Shown here in pieces: positions 1 to 12,100 of a stretch of 64,000 bases of DNA. Both the position numbers and the translations under genes were made by a program. Origin of the DNA: Sabellastarte sp. h YS-2021 (taxonomy: Eukaryota > Annelida > Polychaeta > Sabellida > Sabellidae); contig OZ024929.1 in assembly GCA_964017235.1 (NCBI GenBank), positions 29,509,464-29,573,463 on the forward strand, given 5' to 3'. How positions within the stretch are numbered: position 1 is the stretch's first letter; every line of letters begins with the position of its first letter. The notes beneath the pieces were generated by a model that saw only the letters and a list, made by a program, of their open reading frames with translations, made no database searches and had not been told where the DNA came from.

Positions 1-1530
1 ATTTTATTACTTCTCCACATTTACAAAACAAATGTTCCAAATTTTCCTCATATTGCTTACATAACAAACATTGACTATTCATGTTTAGTTTTAATTTTTT
101 TAAGTAATCTTTGGTTCCTAAGATTTTAAATAACACTCTGTATTGAAACCAAATTAAGTTATTGTCAAGTACAGAGTAAAAACAAATTTTGTAAATTGAT
201 TCCCATCTTTCTTTTAAAGTAATTTCTAAGTTCTCATTAGAAACAAGGTTAGACCACATGGTTTCACAAATTGGATTATCATTTTGTGTTCCCAAATCGT
301 TATAAATATCATAAAAGTTCTTGCATCCCTTTTTGGATCTAAAAAGCACATCTAAATGGAAGGGATATGTAGGTTTTTCAAGAGTCCAATTACCTGAAAG
401 TTTATGCCTTGACATAAAATCCTGTATTTTAACTTTAATTGAATAGTAATTTAAAATGTTTGGATTAAAATTAAATTTGTACTTAATTTCTTCAATAGTC
501 AGAATGTTACCGTCTGGGGAAATGATATCCCCAACCAAGTAAACACCTTTTTTGTACCAGTCTGGAAAAAATGGCATGGTTCCTGAAATATAAGAATTGT
601 ACCAAAGACAATTTCTAAATATTTCTGAATTATTCTTGGGTTTTTGTATTTTGACTAGGACATTCCAGTCCTTCAGTATATTTTGCCAAAATTGATTGTG
701 TATTTTCGGGAGAATTTTACTGTACCATTTATCTCCAAATGTTACAATTTGGTCAATATTACCATACATTGCCTCCAAAAGTTTATACCATTGAGAATTT
801 GGTTGAGTAATTAATTTCTTAACCCAGCTTACTTTAAGTGCTTTCTCAAAATTATATATATTTATCATTTTCAAACCCCCTTGCATGCAATTTGAACAAA
901 CAGTGGTTCTTCTAATTTTATCAGGTTTTCCATTCCATAAAAATTTATATAAAATATTGTTCGCTGCTTTAAGAAATGAATCAGACCTTTGTATCGAGGA
1001 TAACAGGTGAACACACTGTGATAAGACATTTGTCTTAATGACAGTTATCTTGCCAAAAGGTGTCAAATATCTACTATTCCACATTTTAATCAATTTCTTT
1101 ATTTTTTCCAAAGCTTTTGCATAGTTGTGTTCCATTATTTTAGGTAAATTTGTTGAAAATTCTATACCCAGTAGTGTAAAATCTGTACATCCCCATTCCA
1201 AATCCACAGAGACATTAAGTTTATCCTTTGAAATTTTTTTCCGACCAATCCAAATTACCTTAGTCTTTTCTTTATTCATTTTGAGACCTGATATATTTCC
1301 GTATATTTCTAAAGTATTTAAGGCTGATTAAAAGGAGTGCTGGCTGCCATCAAGTATTAATGTTGTGTCATCCGCAAATTGTGTTAGTTTAAATTCCATG
1401 TTTTCAACTTTTATTCCAATTATATTTGGGTTAATTTGAATGAGCCTAGACAAAATCTCAGCCCCGATTAGAAACAAGTATGCTGATATTGGGTCACCTT
1501 GCCGACAAGGCAACTTAATGTAAGGTATAT
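1..1530 (-). mobile_element. 5'-truncated LINE (L1/Tx1-like) reverse transcriptase fragment
   Basis: On the minus strand the sequence reads as the C-terminal part of a non-LTR reverse transcriptase. It begins near 1525 with a CRQGDP box and continues through AEILSRLIQ to the catalytic motif FADDTT near 1370. After this come the thumb and connection regions usual in L1/Tx1-type proteins (LTPFGKITVIK, FLWNGKPDKIRR, QGGLKMINIYNFEKALK). The frame is open as far as I translated it (to about 365), apart from one TAA at about 1325-1327, just after the FADD box. The 5' part is missing, as expected for target-primed 5' truncation, and the 3' end lies beyond the left edge. It sits in intron 10 of WDR33, in the sense orientation. 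The clade assignment is from motif style only. Confidence 0.85.
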
Positions 1531-1620
1531 TACATATACATCATTATTATAGGGGAATAAAGTGATAACTTAAACCAAAAGATTGACCATGAATGAAAGT
1601 TAAACTTTCGTACATGTCTT

Positions 1621-1741
1621 TGTCCATTTCATGAAATGGATAGTAAAATATATATGGATTTGTCCATTTCACGAAATGGACAGTTGAGTTGTCCATTTCA
1701 TGAAATGGACAATTTCCTTGTCCATTTCACGAAATGGACAA
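1621..1741. repeat. Four spaced copies of a 21-22 bp perfect palindrome
   Basis: The motif TGTCCATTTCATGAAATGGA and its variant with CACG at the centre begin at 1621, 1661, 1690 and about 1719. Three of the four are full palindromes ending GGACA; the first ends GGAT. Centres are 29-40 bp apart. No coding or SINE context explains them. Confidence 0.85.
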
Positions 1742-1889
1742 TTTCACACTTGGGTCGTAACATATATATGTGGTTGTTTTGGTCAATGAGTTTGTGTATA
1801 TGTGTATTTATTTTTTATATATAAATATATCTAAAAGTTTTGAGTCCCAACTCACAAGTTACTCACATTCCCCTAATCAAAAGATAGAG

Positions 1890-2080
1890 GCTCAAGGATG
1901 ACCATTTATCAACATCCTTGAGGTTCTTTAGCCTGCTACTGGGGATAGGACCCAGTGACAGAGGACGGCTATTTTAAGTGGTCATCCGAGCCACTATGTA
2001 TCTGCCTGTACCTGGGTTTGAACCCACGTCCTCTGAGTTCCTAGACAAGTGTGTTACCCACTAGGCCACAGTGGCAGAGT
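1890..2080 (-). mobile_element. tRNA-derived SINE
   Basis: Reading the minus strand from about 2078, there is a pol III A-box-like TGGCCTAGTGGGTAACA followed 30-35 bp later by a B-box-like GGGTTCAAACCC, then an unrelated body ending near 1905. This spacing is that of a tRNA-derived SINE head. The stem pairing of a functional tRNA is not evident, so I do not call it a tRNA gene. It lies in intron 10 in the sense orientation. Confidence 0.7.
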
Positions 2081-3071
2081 TGTAAATGAGTAAGCATTGG
2101 CAGGAAACTGCCAACTTTTTTCAAATTTAGCTCAATGCAGAAACTCAAAACCATAACATTGAAACTGTGGAGGCTATTGCTACGCTAATTTGAATATTGA
2201 CTCACAGAATGTAGAATCAGGAACGGCAGAGTATCCCACAGTATGTGACCAGAACCACTACAAATACCATAAATTTCACTCAAAGACAATGTGGCCTAGA
2301 AAGCTGATATATGGCCCTGTCAATGCTGGTGAAATTTATACTGAAAGTTTGATAGCAATGCAGTTTCAGGTTTGATGTCAGGAACATGCAGACGACTTTT
2401 GAAAACAACTCAATTTACCAAAGAAAAACAATTGCCATGGCAGCATTCTTCACCTAATCTTGGCGAAATGTTTTTGATAAATTCTGCCTAGGTAGAAATA
2501 AAGTCCAAGGGTGAGTACTTCTGACTTCTTTAAAGAATGGCAAGGTCCATCGCTTACAGAGGTCTTGAAGTACAAACCTAAGAACTTTATTTCTATTATA
2601 AAGACTGGTTCAAATATTATTTTATGCACATTTTTGTCACACTGTGTTCTGTCTGTATCGTGTCTTCTATTATTGACCATCATTCATTTATTGCTCCAAA
2701 TAATGTACCGCAAAAATTGCATACTGCAGTGTTTTTGGCTGTCTGCACACTTCCATTCTACAATGGGTTACGCACTATGTGAAAATTTGCTAAGGTTCGG
2801 TCAAGTACAGTGGAAGTGAGAGGACATCGATGGCGGATACAGGGAAGAACAGACAGATGGGAACCAATTATTCCCATGTCCTCCTTTAGCCTTTGTTGAC
2901 ATGGGATAATAAATATAAAACACTACAATAAGTGCAATTCAACACCATAATTATGATACAAAAATATTTTTCCAAAAAAAACCCACAAATGTTACTGTAA
3001 TGTCTAGTAATTGCAAAGTAAAATCTGGGGGTTTACTGGGGCACCAATCTCATATTTTTGACTGTACTTAC
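2081..3071. other. Intron 10 of WDR33, rest
   Basis: AT-rich sequence between the SINE and exon 10. I looked for the next WDR33 exon (the conserved KFWTRNRPGD region) on the minus strand and did not find it, so the intron extends past the left edge. Confidence 0.6.
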
Positions 3072-3182
3072 GTGTTGTGGTCATTAGAGCCTGTCACTAG
3101 GATATGTCCCAGTGGATGCCAAGTGGCGCTCCAGATCAGGCTGTCATGTGCCTCGTTAATATTCCCCACTTCACGCTCATGG
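3072..3182 (-). CDS. WDR33: WDR33 exon 10
   Basis: The acceptor TTTCAG precedes 3182 and the donor GTAAGT follows 3072. The exon completes the glycine begun in exon 9, then encodes HEREVGN, an AHDSLIW segment and [16 protein letters not shown], matching the last propeller blade. It ends with two bases of the next codon (AC). The following exon is outside the window. Confidence 0.92.
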
Positions 3183-6100
3183 CTGAAATTAACATTACAT
3201 ACTCTCTGTAGGAAAACATCAATGAGACATAAAATGGGTAGAAATTTTAGCCGGTGCATTTCAATTTGAATTTACAGTGAAAACCGCCGTCACTCATCTC
3301 TGTTAGGAGAGATTTTGAAGGGTCACCAAATAGAAGAGGTGGCTTACTGTCAATGGGAGAATATCAACTTGGGAGAATTTGCCAAATCAATGTGCACATT
3401 TAAAAGAGATTGACATCACTTTCAAGGCAGTTTCAGGCCTGACTAGGACTTATATAATATATGAATCAGGTAAAAATCCTACTAAAACTGCCCTCAAAAG
3501 ATCTGGGTTACCAGAAACAGAATTCTAATATCCATATCAATTACTGCGGGATTAGCCTACAGAGGGGAACATGTTTCAGATCTATTGGCTGTACTCACCC
3601 CACAAGCCAGAACATGACTTGTCCATCAGACCCTCCACTGGCAAACAGAGACTCGTGGATTGGGTGCCAGGCCACCGCTGTCAAAATCAATACAACCATT
3701 GCTCAAAAACTCCTAAAACAGTTACACAAGTACTTTTCTAACTACTTCAAGCTATATTTTAAATCAGGTCACATTTAATTTTTTTTTTTTCCAAAAGGCA
3801 GATCTATCACACTTATGTTACAGATTTAGATCCAGTTTTCTATCGTGTGCAAGACTTCAAATATATTTCAGAAGAGTAAATATAACTCCGGATTTGAGGG
3901 TGTGTTGAGGGGGCATATCCTTAAACAGGTTATGGTGGCCATCAAATTGTTGAACCTTAGGGGTAAACTGAATATCATGATTGGCCTGAATATTATGATT
4001 TCTGGTTAGTTAGACAGAAATGTTTAAAATGTACTGAATTTTAAATTTTAGGCAACAGAGAAGAAGTAACTTACACACTTATACTAGGGAGATTTAATTA
4101 CCATCAATACAGAGAATAAGGCAGTCTGAGGTTACTAATCATTTTACTGAGCACTGTTCTGTGGGAACTAATGAGCACTAAATTCTGAGTTAGGAGGTAA
4201 GCACTAGTTATTCTTAGACTATTTCTTTTTCTTTGGCTGTCTCATTTTACACAAATATAAGTGCATAGCGCCATTTATACAAATATATGGTTTGCATCAA
4301 AGGCAGTGATGTTCCTGTACCTCTAAAAATTGATACTTTCTTGTGCAAGATATATACATTTTACAGATGTAATAATCAAGCAGGATTTCAATGGCCACAA
4401 AATGAATGAACTCTGTATTTATGTGTTTTTGTTGGGGGGGTCAACAATCACAGGCACCCTTGCACATAAATCGTAAAATGGCATCACAAGATATTTCAAA
4501 ATTTAAAACCCCCAACTTTGCTCCAGAAAAAGTCATGATTGATTAATTGGTTTGTGTGACATAGTAGTCAAACAATATTACAATAATGTAATTTTATAGG
4601 GCAATATGCTGTAGAAATGGACCGCCATCAATCATTATTGGCCTGACACATCCATTAGTGCCCGAGGCTTGCCAAGGGCACTAATGGGTGTAAAAGGCCA
4701 AAATTCATTGATGAAGGTCCATTTCTACAGCAAATTTCACATTAAAATTGCATTATTACTATTATTATTAGGTGAATTTCATAAAATTGGACGGTGCGTT
4801 AGTCAAAGACACACATACAGTAAAGTTGTGACATCATATAATATTATGTAGAGGCTAATAACAATACGTCACTGTGACGTTTTTTGAATGGTTCTTGGAT
4901 GTTTTTCTTCCGTAAACAATTGCCAGTTTCTCATTATAAGCAGTTTACCTACCAGAATATTTTAATGTCATTGGAAAGATACTTTTACGCTGTTTTTTCT
5001 CATTTTTGTTTGATCAAAATCTGTACATTAATAAGTGAGATATAATAAGTTGAAAATTTCAAGTGAGAGTACAATATTTGTAAACAAATACTTGGTGACC
5101 TCAGAGCCCAGTCAATAATACACATTATTGGACTGCAGACCGGCTAGCAGTAAAATACTGCATTTTAAAAGACTCTATTCTGCACTGATAATCCACTAGT
5201 AACACACGCTCAGCTAATAATAATGGGAAATAATACAGGGCCAGTAGTGTATAATGCAGAGTGGCTTTTCATTATTTTAAATTACAAACAGTTGTAGTTG
5301 GTTCTAATTTTCCAAAACATATTGTTGGCTTGTTTTAAAAAAATATTAAAACTAGACCTACGCATCAGAGAACCGATGCAAATTTGTATCCACCAAAAGA
5401 CAACTCACCAAAGCCAGTGAACCATGGTTTGACCTTGAAGGAGGGGCCCAAGGTCAAATCTGAAACATCAGAAGATTCCCAGCCCATGACCTCCTATAAG
5501 TTGGTTTTATATTGCAAACCTCTAGGACCAATAATAAGCAAGTTATCAGCACTTTTAAGTTTGGCTATTGTCGTTTGACCTTGAAGGAGGGGCCCAAGGT
5601 CAAACCTAACCACATCAAGAGATTCCCAGCCCATGATTTCTATAAGTTGGTTTACCATCCCAAACCTGTATGACCAATAATAAGCGAGTTATAAGCACTT
5701 TTAAGTTTGGCTATCCTTGTTTGACCTTGAAGGAGTCGTCCCAGGTCAAATCCGACAACACCAAAAGATTCTCAGCCCACAATTTCCTATAGGTTGGTTT
5801 CCCATCCCAAACCTCTAGGACCAATAATAAGCGAGTTATAAGCACTTTTAAGTTTGGCTATCCTCGTTTGACCTTGAAGGAGGGGTCCAAGGTCAAATCC
5901 GACAACACCAAAAGATTCCCAGCCCATGATTTCCTATAGGTTGGTTTACCATCCCAAACCTGTACGACCAATAATAAGAGAGTTATAAGCACTTTTAAGT
6001 TTGGCTATCCTCGTTTGACCCTGAAGCAGGGGTCCAAGGTCAAATCTGACCACATCAAAAGATTCCCAGCCCATGATTTCCTATAGGTTGGTTTACCATC

Positions 6101-9100
6101 CCAAACCTCTAGGACCAAAAATAAGCAAGTTATAAGCACTTTTAAGTTTGGCTATCCTTGCTTGACCTTGAAGGATGGGTCCAAGGTCAAATCTAACCAT
6201 ACCAAAAGATTCCCAGCCCATGATTTCCTATAGGTTGGTTTACCATCCCAAACTTGTAGGACCAATAATAAGGGAGCTATAAGTACTTTTTATGACTGAC
6301 AAAAAAACGCCCGTGGCGACCATCTTGTTTTTCAAAATGAGATCAAAAATACTCCCAATCAAGATTTTGTAATGAGGAACATACCCTGCGAATTTGCGAT
6401 CCCTACCTATAATACCCTTTGCTCTAGAGTGCCAACAAAAGTCCTTGCTGAAAGTCGAAAAAACGCCCGTGGCGGCCATCTTGTTTTTCAAAATAAGGCC
6501 AAAAATATTCCCAGCCAAGATTTTATGGTTATGAATATATCCTGCAAATTTGAGAAGGCTAGATATAATATTTTTTTCATTGGAGCGGTAACGGTGAAAT
6601 CTCTCTACACACTGCGGCGGCGTAGGCGTAACAAAGCGAAATCCATAGTATCCACCGCATGCTATCTGGTGGATACAAATATGCATGTACCCCAGAGCCC
6701 TGAGAAAAAGTTTTCAACATCATGAGAGATGGGAGCAGTGAAACAGCACACAGATCAGGATTTTTTCAGAGCAGTGTCAGTCATATATAAAGGTCCAAAT
6801 AATGTTTATGTAAAGAAAATAAATGTCAAAGAGAAAGAAAATGTATGTAAAGATAAGGTATTAAAATGAGATAATTCGATAGCAAGATGACAGTATTAAT
6901 CAGTAAATTAAACATTATGATGCTGTAAAATTTATCAATTGAAGTATAGTTGTCAGTAAAAAAAAGCACAATTAAGTAGAAGTAGATATAATAATCCGTT
7001 GCAGCAATCTTTGTCATAAGAGAAATATGGCAGAGTAACATACTTTAGCAGAGCCAAAGTTTAAGGTCACACTATGATGATGCACACCTACACCACCTAA
7101 CTAATGTCCCTACCAAGTATCAACTTCCTACACCTTACGGTTTCCGAGATAAGGCCAGGACAAGGTTTTAAAGAGCTAGGTCACTCTGACAAGCTCAAAC
7201 CGAGGCCAGATCATCATACTGCACACCTACACCATTAAATAATGTCCTAAACAAGTATCAACTTCCTACACCATGCAGTTTCTGAGATATAGCCTGAACA
7301 ATATTTTAAAGGTCAAGGTTACTATGGCAAGGTCAAAGGTCAAATTAAGGTCACACCATGACGTTTCACACCTGCAACCCTGGACCAATGTCCCTACCAA
7401 GTATCAACTTCCTGCACCCTATGGTTTCCAAGATATAGCCTGGATAAAATTTTAAGGTCAAGGTTACTATGGCAAGGCCAAAGGTCAAATCAAAGTTACA
7501 CAAAGACACTGCACACTTACACTCCCAAACCAATGTATCAACTTGCTACACCTAAAGGTTTCTGAGATATAGCCTCGACAAGATTTTTAAGGTTAAGGTC
7601 ACTACAGCAATGTCAAAGGTCAAATCAAGGTCACACCACGACGTTGCAAACCTACATTCCCAAACCAATGTTCCTATCAAGTATCAAATTCCTACACCTT
7701 ACGGTTTCTGAGCTATAGCCCGGACAGATTTTCAAACTTAAGGTCACTATGGCAATTTCGAAGGTCAAATCAAGTTCACATAATGACGTTGCACCCATAC
7801 ACTCCCCCAACCAATGTACCCATCAAGTATCAACTTCCTACAACTTATGGTTTCTGAGATATAGCCCGGATATGATATTCAAACTCAAGGTTACTATGGC
7901 AAAGTCAAAGTTCAAATCAAGGTCACACCAAGATGTTACACACCTACACCCCCTAACCAATGTCACCACCAAGTATGAACTTCCTACACCTTACGATTTC
8001 CGAGATATAGTCCGGACAAGATTTTAAAGGTCAATGTCACTACAGCAGGGTCAAAGGTCAAATCAAGGTCACACCATGATGTTGCATACCTACACCCACC
8101 TACCCCCCACCCCCAACCATGTCCCTTACAAACAAGTATCAACTTCCTACACCTTACAGTTTCGGAGATATATGCCGGACATGATTTTAAAGGTCAATAT
8201 CATTACAGCAGAGTCAAAGGTCAAATCAAGGTCACACCATGATGATGCACACCTACAACCCCCCAACCGATGTCCCTATCATGTGTCAACTTCCTACACC
8301 TTACCGTTTCTGAGATATAGCCCGGACAAGATTTTCGAACTCAAGGTCACTACGGCAAGATCAAATCAAGGTCAAACGATGAGTTGCATATCTACACCTC
8401 CTAACCAATGTCCATACCAAGTATGAACTCCATACACATTACGGTTTGTGAGATACATCCGGGACAAACTTTTTTCTGTACCTGCCCATCTGGACACCAT
8501 GAGTGAAAACAATAACTGCATAGCCCTTAAAGGCTGTCGGTTAAAAACGACAGGCAAGGCATATAGCTTCATGGGTTTGGTGAATCTATGCAATAATTTT
8601 TGGTAACAAAAGTTGAGAAGGTAAGGTTATACAGTATTTCATCTGATAGTAAGCCTTTTAGTATCTTTTAAAATGTTGTATTGTATTGTAAATTGTACCA
8701 CACTCTATATGACATGCTAAATGTATAATTGTCTAATGTTTACATATGGTTATTAACAAAGCTAAGTTCCACTTACAACCTCATAACACAGCCAAATGAA
8801 AAGCAGAATATCAGCATTTTGCGATTCTTAACCATTATGTCACATAGTCATATGTCTGAATTAGTGTTCATAGCCAGAATAGGTTCTGTTTCTCTTGTGT
8901 GTTTACGCATTATATTGTGAAATTGTGTGCAAGAATGATGAATAAAAAACCTGTTTCTTTCATTGAGACTTACTTATCAGATACTCTAGGGATGTGAAAT
9001 CCTTTCACCAATGACACCAGTATCCAAGTCACTTTGGTACTTACTTGTAGCCTCTTTCATATGACCCTTAAAGCTCTGCATTTCCTCCTTGAAGTTCCTG

Positions 9101-12100
9101 ATGTCAAACAGTTTGATGAGGTGGTCGCGCGAGGCTGTCAGCAGCCAGTTGCCATTACGATTGAACTTTACTTCCATCACAGTATGTTTGTGGGCATGTC
9201 TGCAAAATAATTGCACCTAACTAGTCCAAAGCAAGGTTTTTCTCCCGCAGCATTAATGAACTTTTCTTTGTCGAATTTTATGGGCACATGCTCAATATTC
9301 TAATTCTGACATAAAATGCAAAGTTGTTTCTGTGACCAGTACTTGTGGCGACCTCCAATTAATATTGGAATATTCTGCAACATATTGTAAGTCTGCTGGC
9401 TCACTATATCTGTGTGTAAAGACCTATGTAAACATTTCTGTTACTGCTAGTATCTGATTGTGTAGTTTGGTTCTACCTGTTTAACATAAAATCAACAAAG
9501 TCCTAATTTGCCTGTACTTCGGAAATCCACAATAGAGGTTACACTTGTAATTGAGCAGCAACAAAAATAAGTCACTGAACATTGGCAACAGATGAGATAT
9601 AGAAGGTAAAATTGCACTAAAATCAAATGTATGTCTCATAACTCAATGTAAACAGAGGATGTAAGGAAGTCTGCTGGAGGTGAAAAGTTACTTTCAGCAA
9701 ACTTTAGATGACAAAGCAGTTCACTGGCTGACAAAAATGGCCAGATAGCGGATCAAAATCTTGGCACTGAAAACCAAACACCTTGATATTTACTGGCAGG
9801 TTCTCACTTCTTCAGATTTCAACTACAAATAGGAGGCTACAAGTATATTAAACAGTAAACCACAGAGGTTCCCTCTACAGAGATTTGCAATGGCTTGCCA
9901 TTATGGCATGATGTATTAATTCTCTTAGTGACCAAAGATTTAGTTATCTGGCTTGCAAGACAGTGTAGAGCAGAATACAGGACATTAATTGGTTTCTCTG
10001 ATCTAAAATATGATTAAAAATATCTTGAGCATGCTGATAAAATAAATCTATGTTTCACCCACAAAACACTTGTAACATTTCAAACCTAACTGACAAATCC
10101 CTGTCAGCTGATCAGTAACTTGGTACAAGCTAGTGTTTGAGCAATTGCACACACAGGATTACTGGGATTAGATAAAATCAAGAATCTGTGGCCCCGAGTT
10201 AGTGTAACCTGAAAGTTCTGAATTCAAATTCTACTAGTTTGGGTTAAACATCACTTTGAAACACTGTAAAGGTAATTCCACAATGGATGGTTCTAGCATT
10301 GGAGCAAAGAGGCGTATCTTGGTCATGAATCTATCAACAATCAATTTCCAACTTTTCCTTTTTTTGGGGGGAGGGGTGGGCAACAAGATTTCTGCCAAAT
10401 TCAGTTAGGGTTTAACAACCTCTTCAATAGCCGGGGTCATAATGGGGCAGGCCCATAGTACTGCTACTTGCGGGAGTTGAACCCACACAGAGCTGACAGC
10501 TTGTGATTAGATGCCAAACTTGCTAACCACTAAACTACTGGTGGCAGACTGCAGAGCCATTGTTATGTTTACGGTAGTTGAAAAGAAGCAACAAGGTGCA
10601 CATAGCCAAGATTGTTTTTTCATAAACCACCAACCACTCTTAAGATCCCTGGCAAATGTTAGATGTTCCAAGTGCTTGCTAGATCTTCTGTTCAAACTTA
10701 CACAGTGGACAACTTCTGTCCCATCCTTGGATCCCACAGGATAAGGGGTTGTTGATTGTCTCGACTTCCTGAAGCAATCAGACCTTTAGTGGGATGCCAG
10801 TCCACACATTTCACATCTGCACCATGTCCTGAAGTAAGTAAGGCACGGATTGATATATCAACAGGAAATCAGGTGACAAGGTTTCACCTCTATATCAGTA
10901 TGAAAGAAGAATTCTAGTATGAAAGTCATAGAAGAAAAAAATGTTCAGTAGTGTTATAAATAAGTGTCAAGGACTTTAACAAATAAGGTTTAAGTATATT
11001 TTTTAAACAAGTGCAAAAGGAATTAGTGTTTCATACTTAAGGTATGCACATTAACTGCATTCACAGCCAAAAGTTAAAAAATATCTTTAAGTTTCTCGTT
11101 AGCTTTGACTCAAAAATAGATCCTGCAAATGTGACAATGTGTCCACCAGTTTGTCAGTGGATATTAAAAATGCCCATCACAATCATCACATTTCCCAGAT
11201 AAAGAGGGAATCTTAATTGGAATACATACCATAAAATCGGCTCAAATGACAAGCAGAAGCAATTCTCCAGTTTGTCATTAATCTTGACTTCTTACAAAGT
11301 CAAGAGTTTCTTGGTTGAATACAATCATTTCCAAGATGCATTTTAGATTAGCCCATCTTGAGCTATTAACAGCAGAAATATTACGATACGGGCAAATTTT
11401 AAAGCTTATTTTTGCGACTGATATAAAGAACATTTACTACTTACAAAGATGTTACTTAATACTTAATATTGCCATCCGAAGAATGTCAGAAAAAGAACAG
11501 ATGTGAAGGTGAACCTACTTTGACAGAAAGGTAACAAGAGGATGATTTGTCCCATTATCCTTGATGAACTCTAGTTTAACTGTATCTGACATTAATTTTG
11601 ACAGCGTATGTTACATCAAGGCCACTTTTAAGTATTTCTCTGCTCATTTTATCCAGATAAAGATTACATCTAATCTAGTGATTGCACAGTACACTTGCAA
11701 GTTGCTGCCTATGCCACAAAACTAGTGTATTGACATTGAATGAAATTATTAAAAACACTTGCAAGTGCCGGGTATTTGGATAACCACTGGCAAAACGGGT
11801 TATCTGTACTTCAAAACAACACCAATCTAAGATTGTCCATTGGCCAGTAGGAGATCTAATGGGAACACACATCCCTGTGCAAAGCACATCAATGTAAGGA
11901 AGTTGTGAAAGTATTTACAGCATCAGCATATTCTTCTCTGACCTCAGCTTCCTGTGCAAAGCTTTTCCTTTTATTTTATAGATATAAAATACAAACTACC
12001 TTATCACTACCGTTGAAGTCAGTATCCACCAAAAATGGTCTTGACAATTTGTGGATTCACATTGACCCAGTGTGCTCTACCAAAAAGTTAACTGGAAAGA

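Noticed and set aside
1900-2080. tRNA gene on the minus strand
   Set aside because: A- and B-box words are present but cloverleaf stems are not; the body continues as a SINE.
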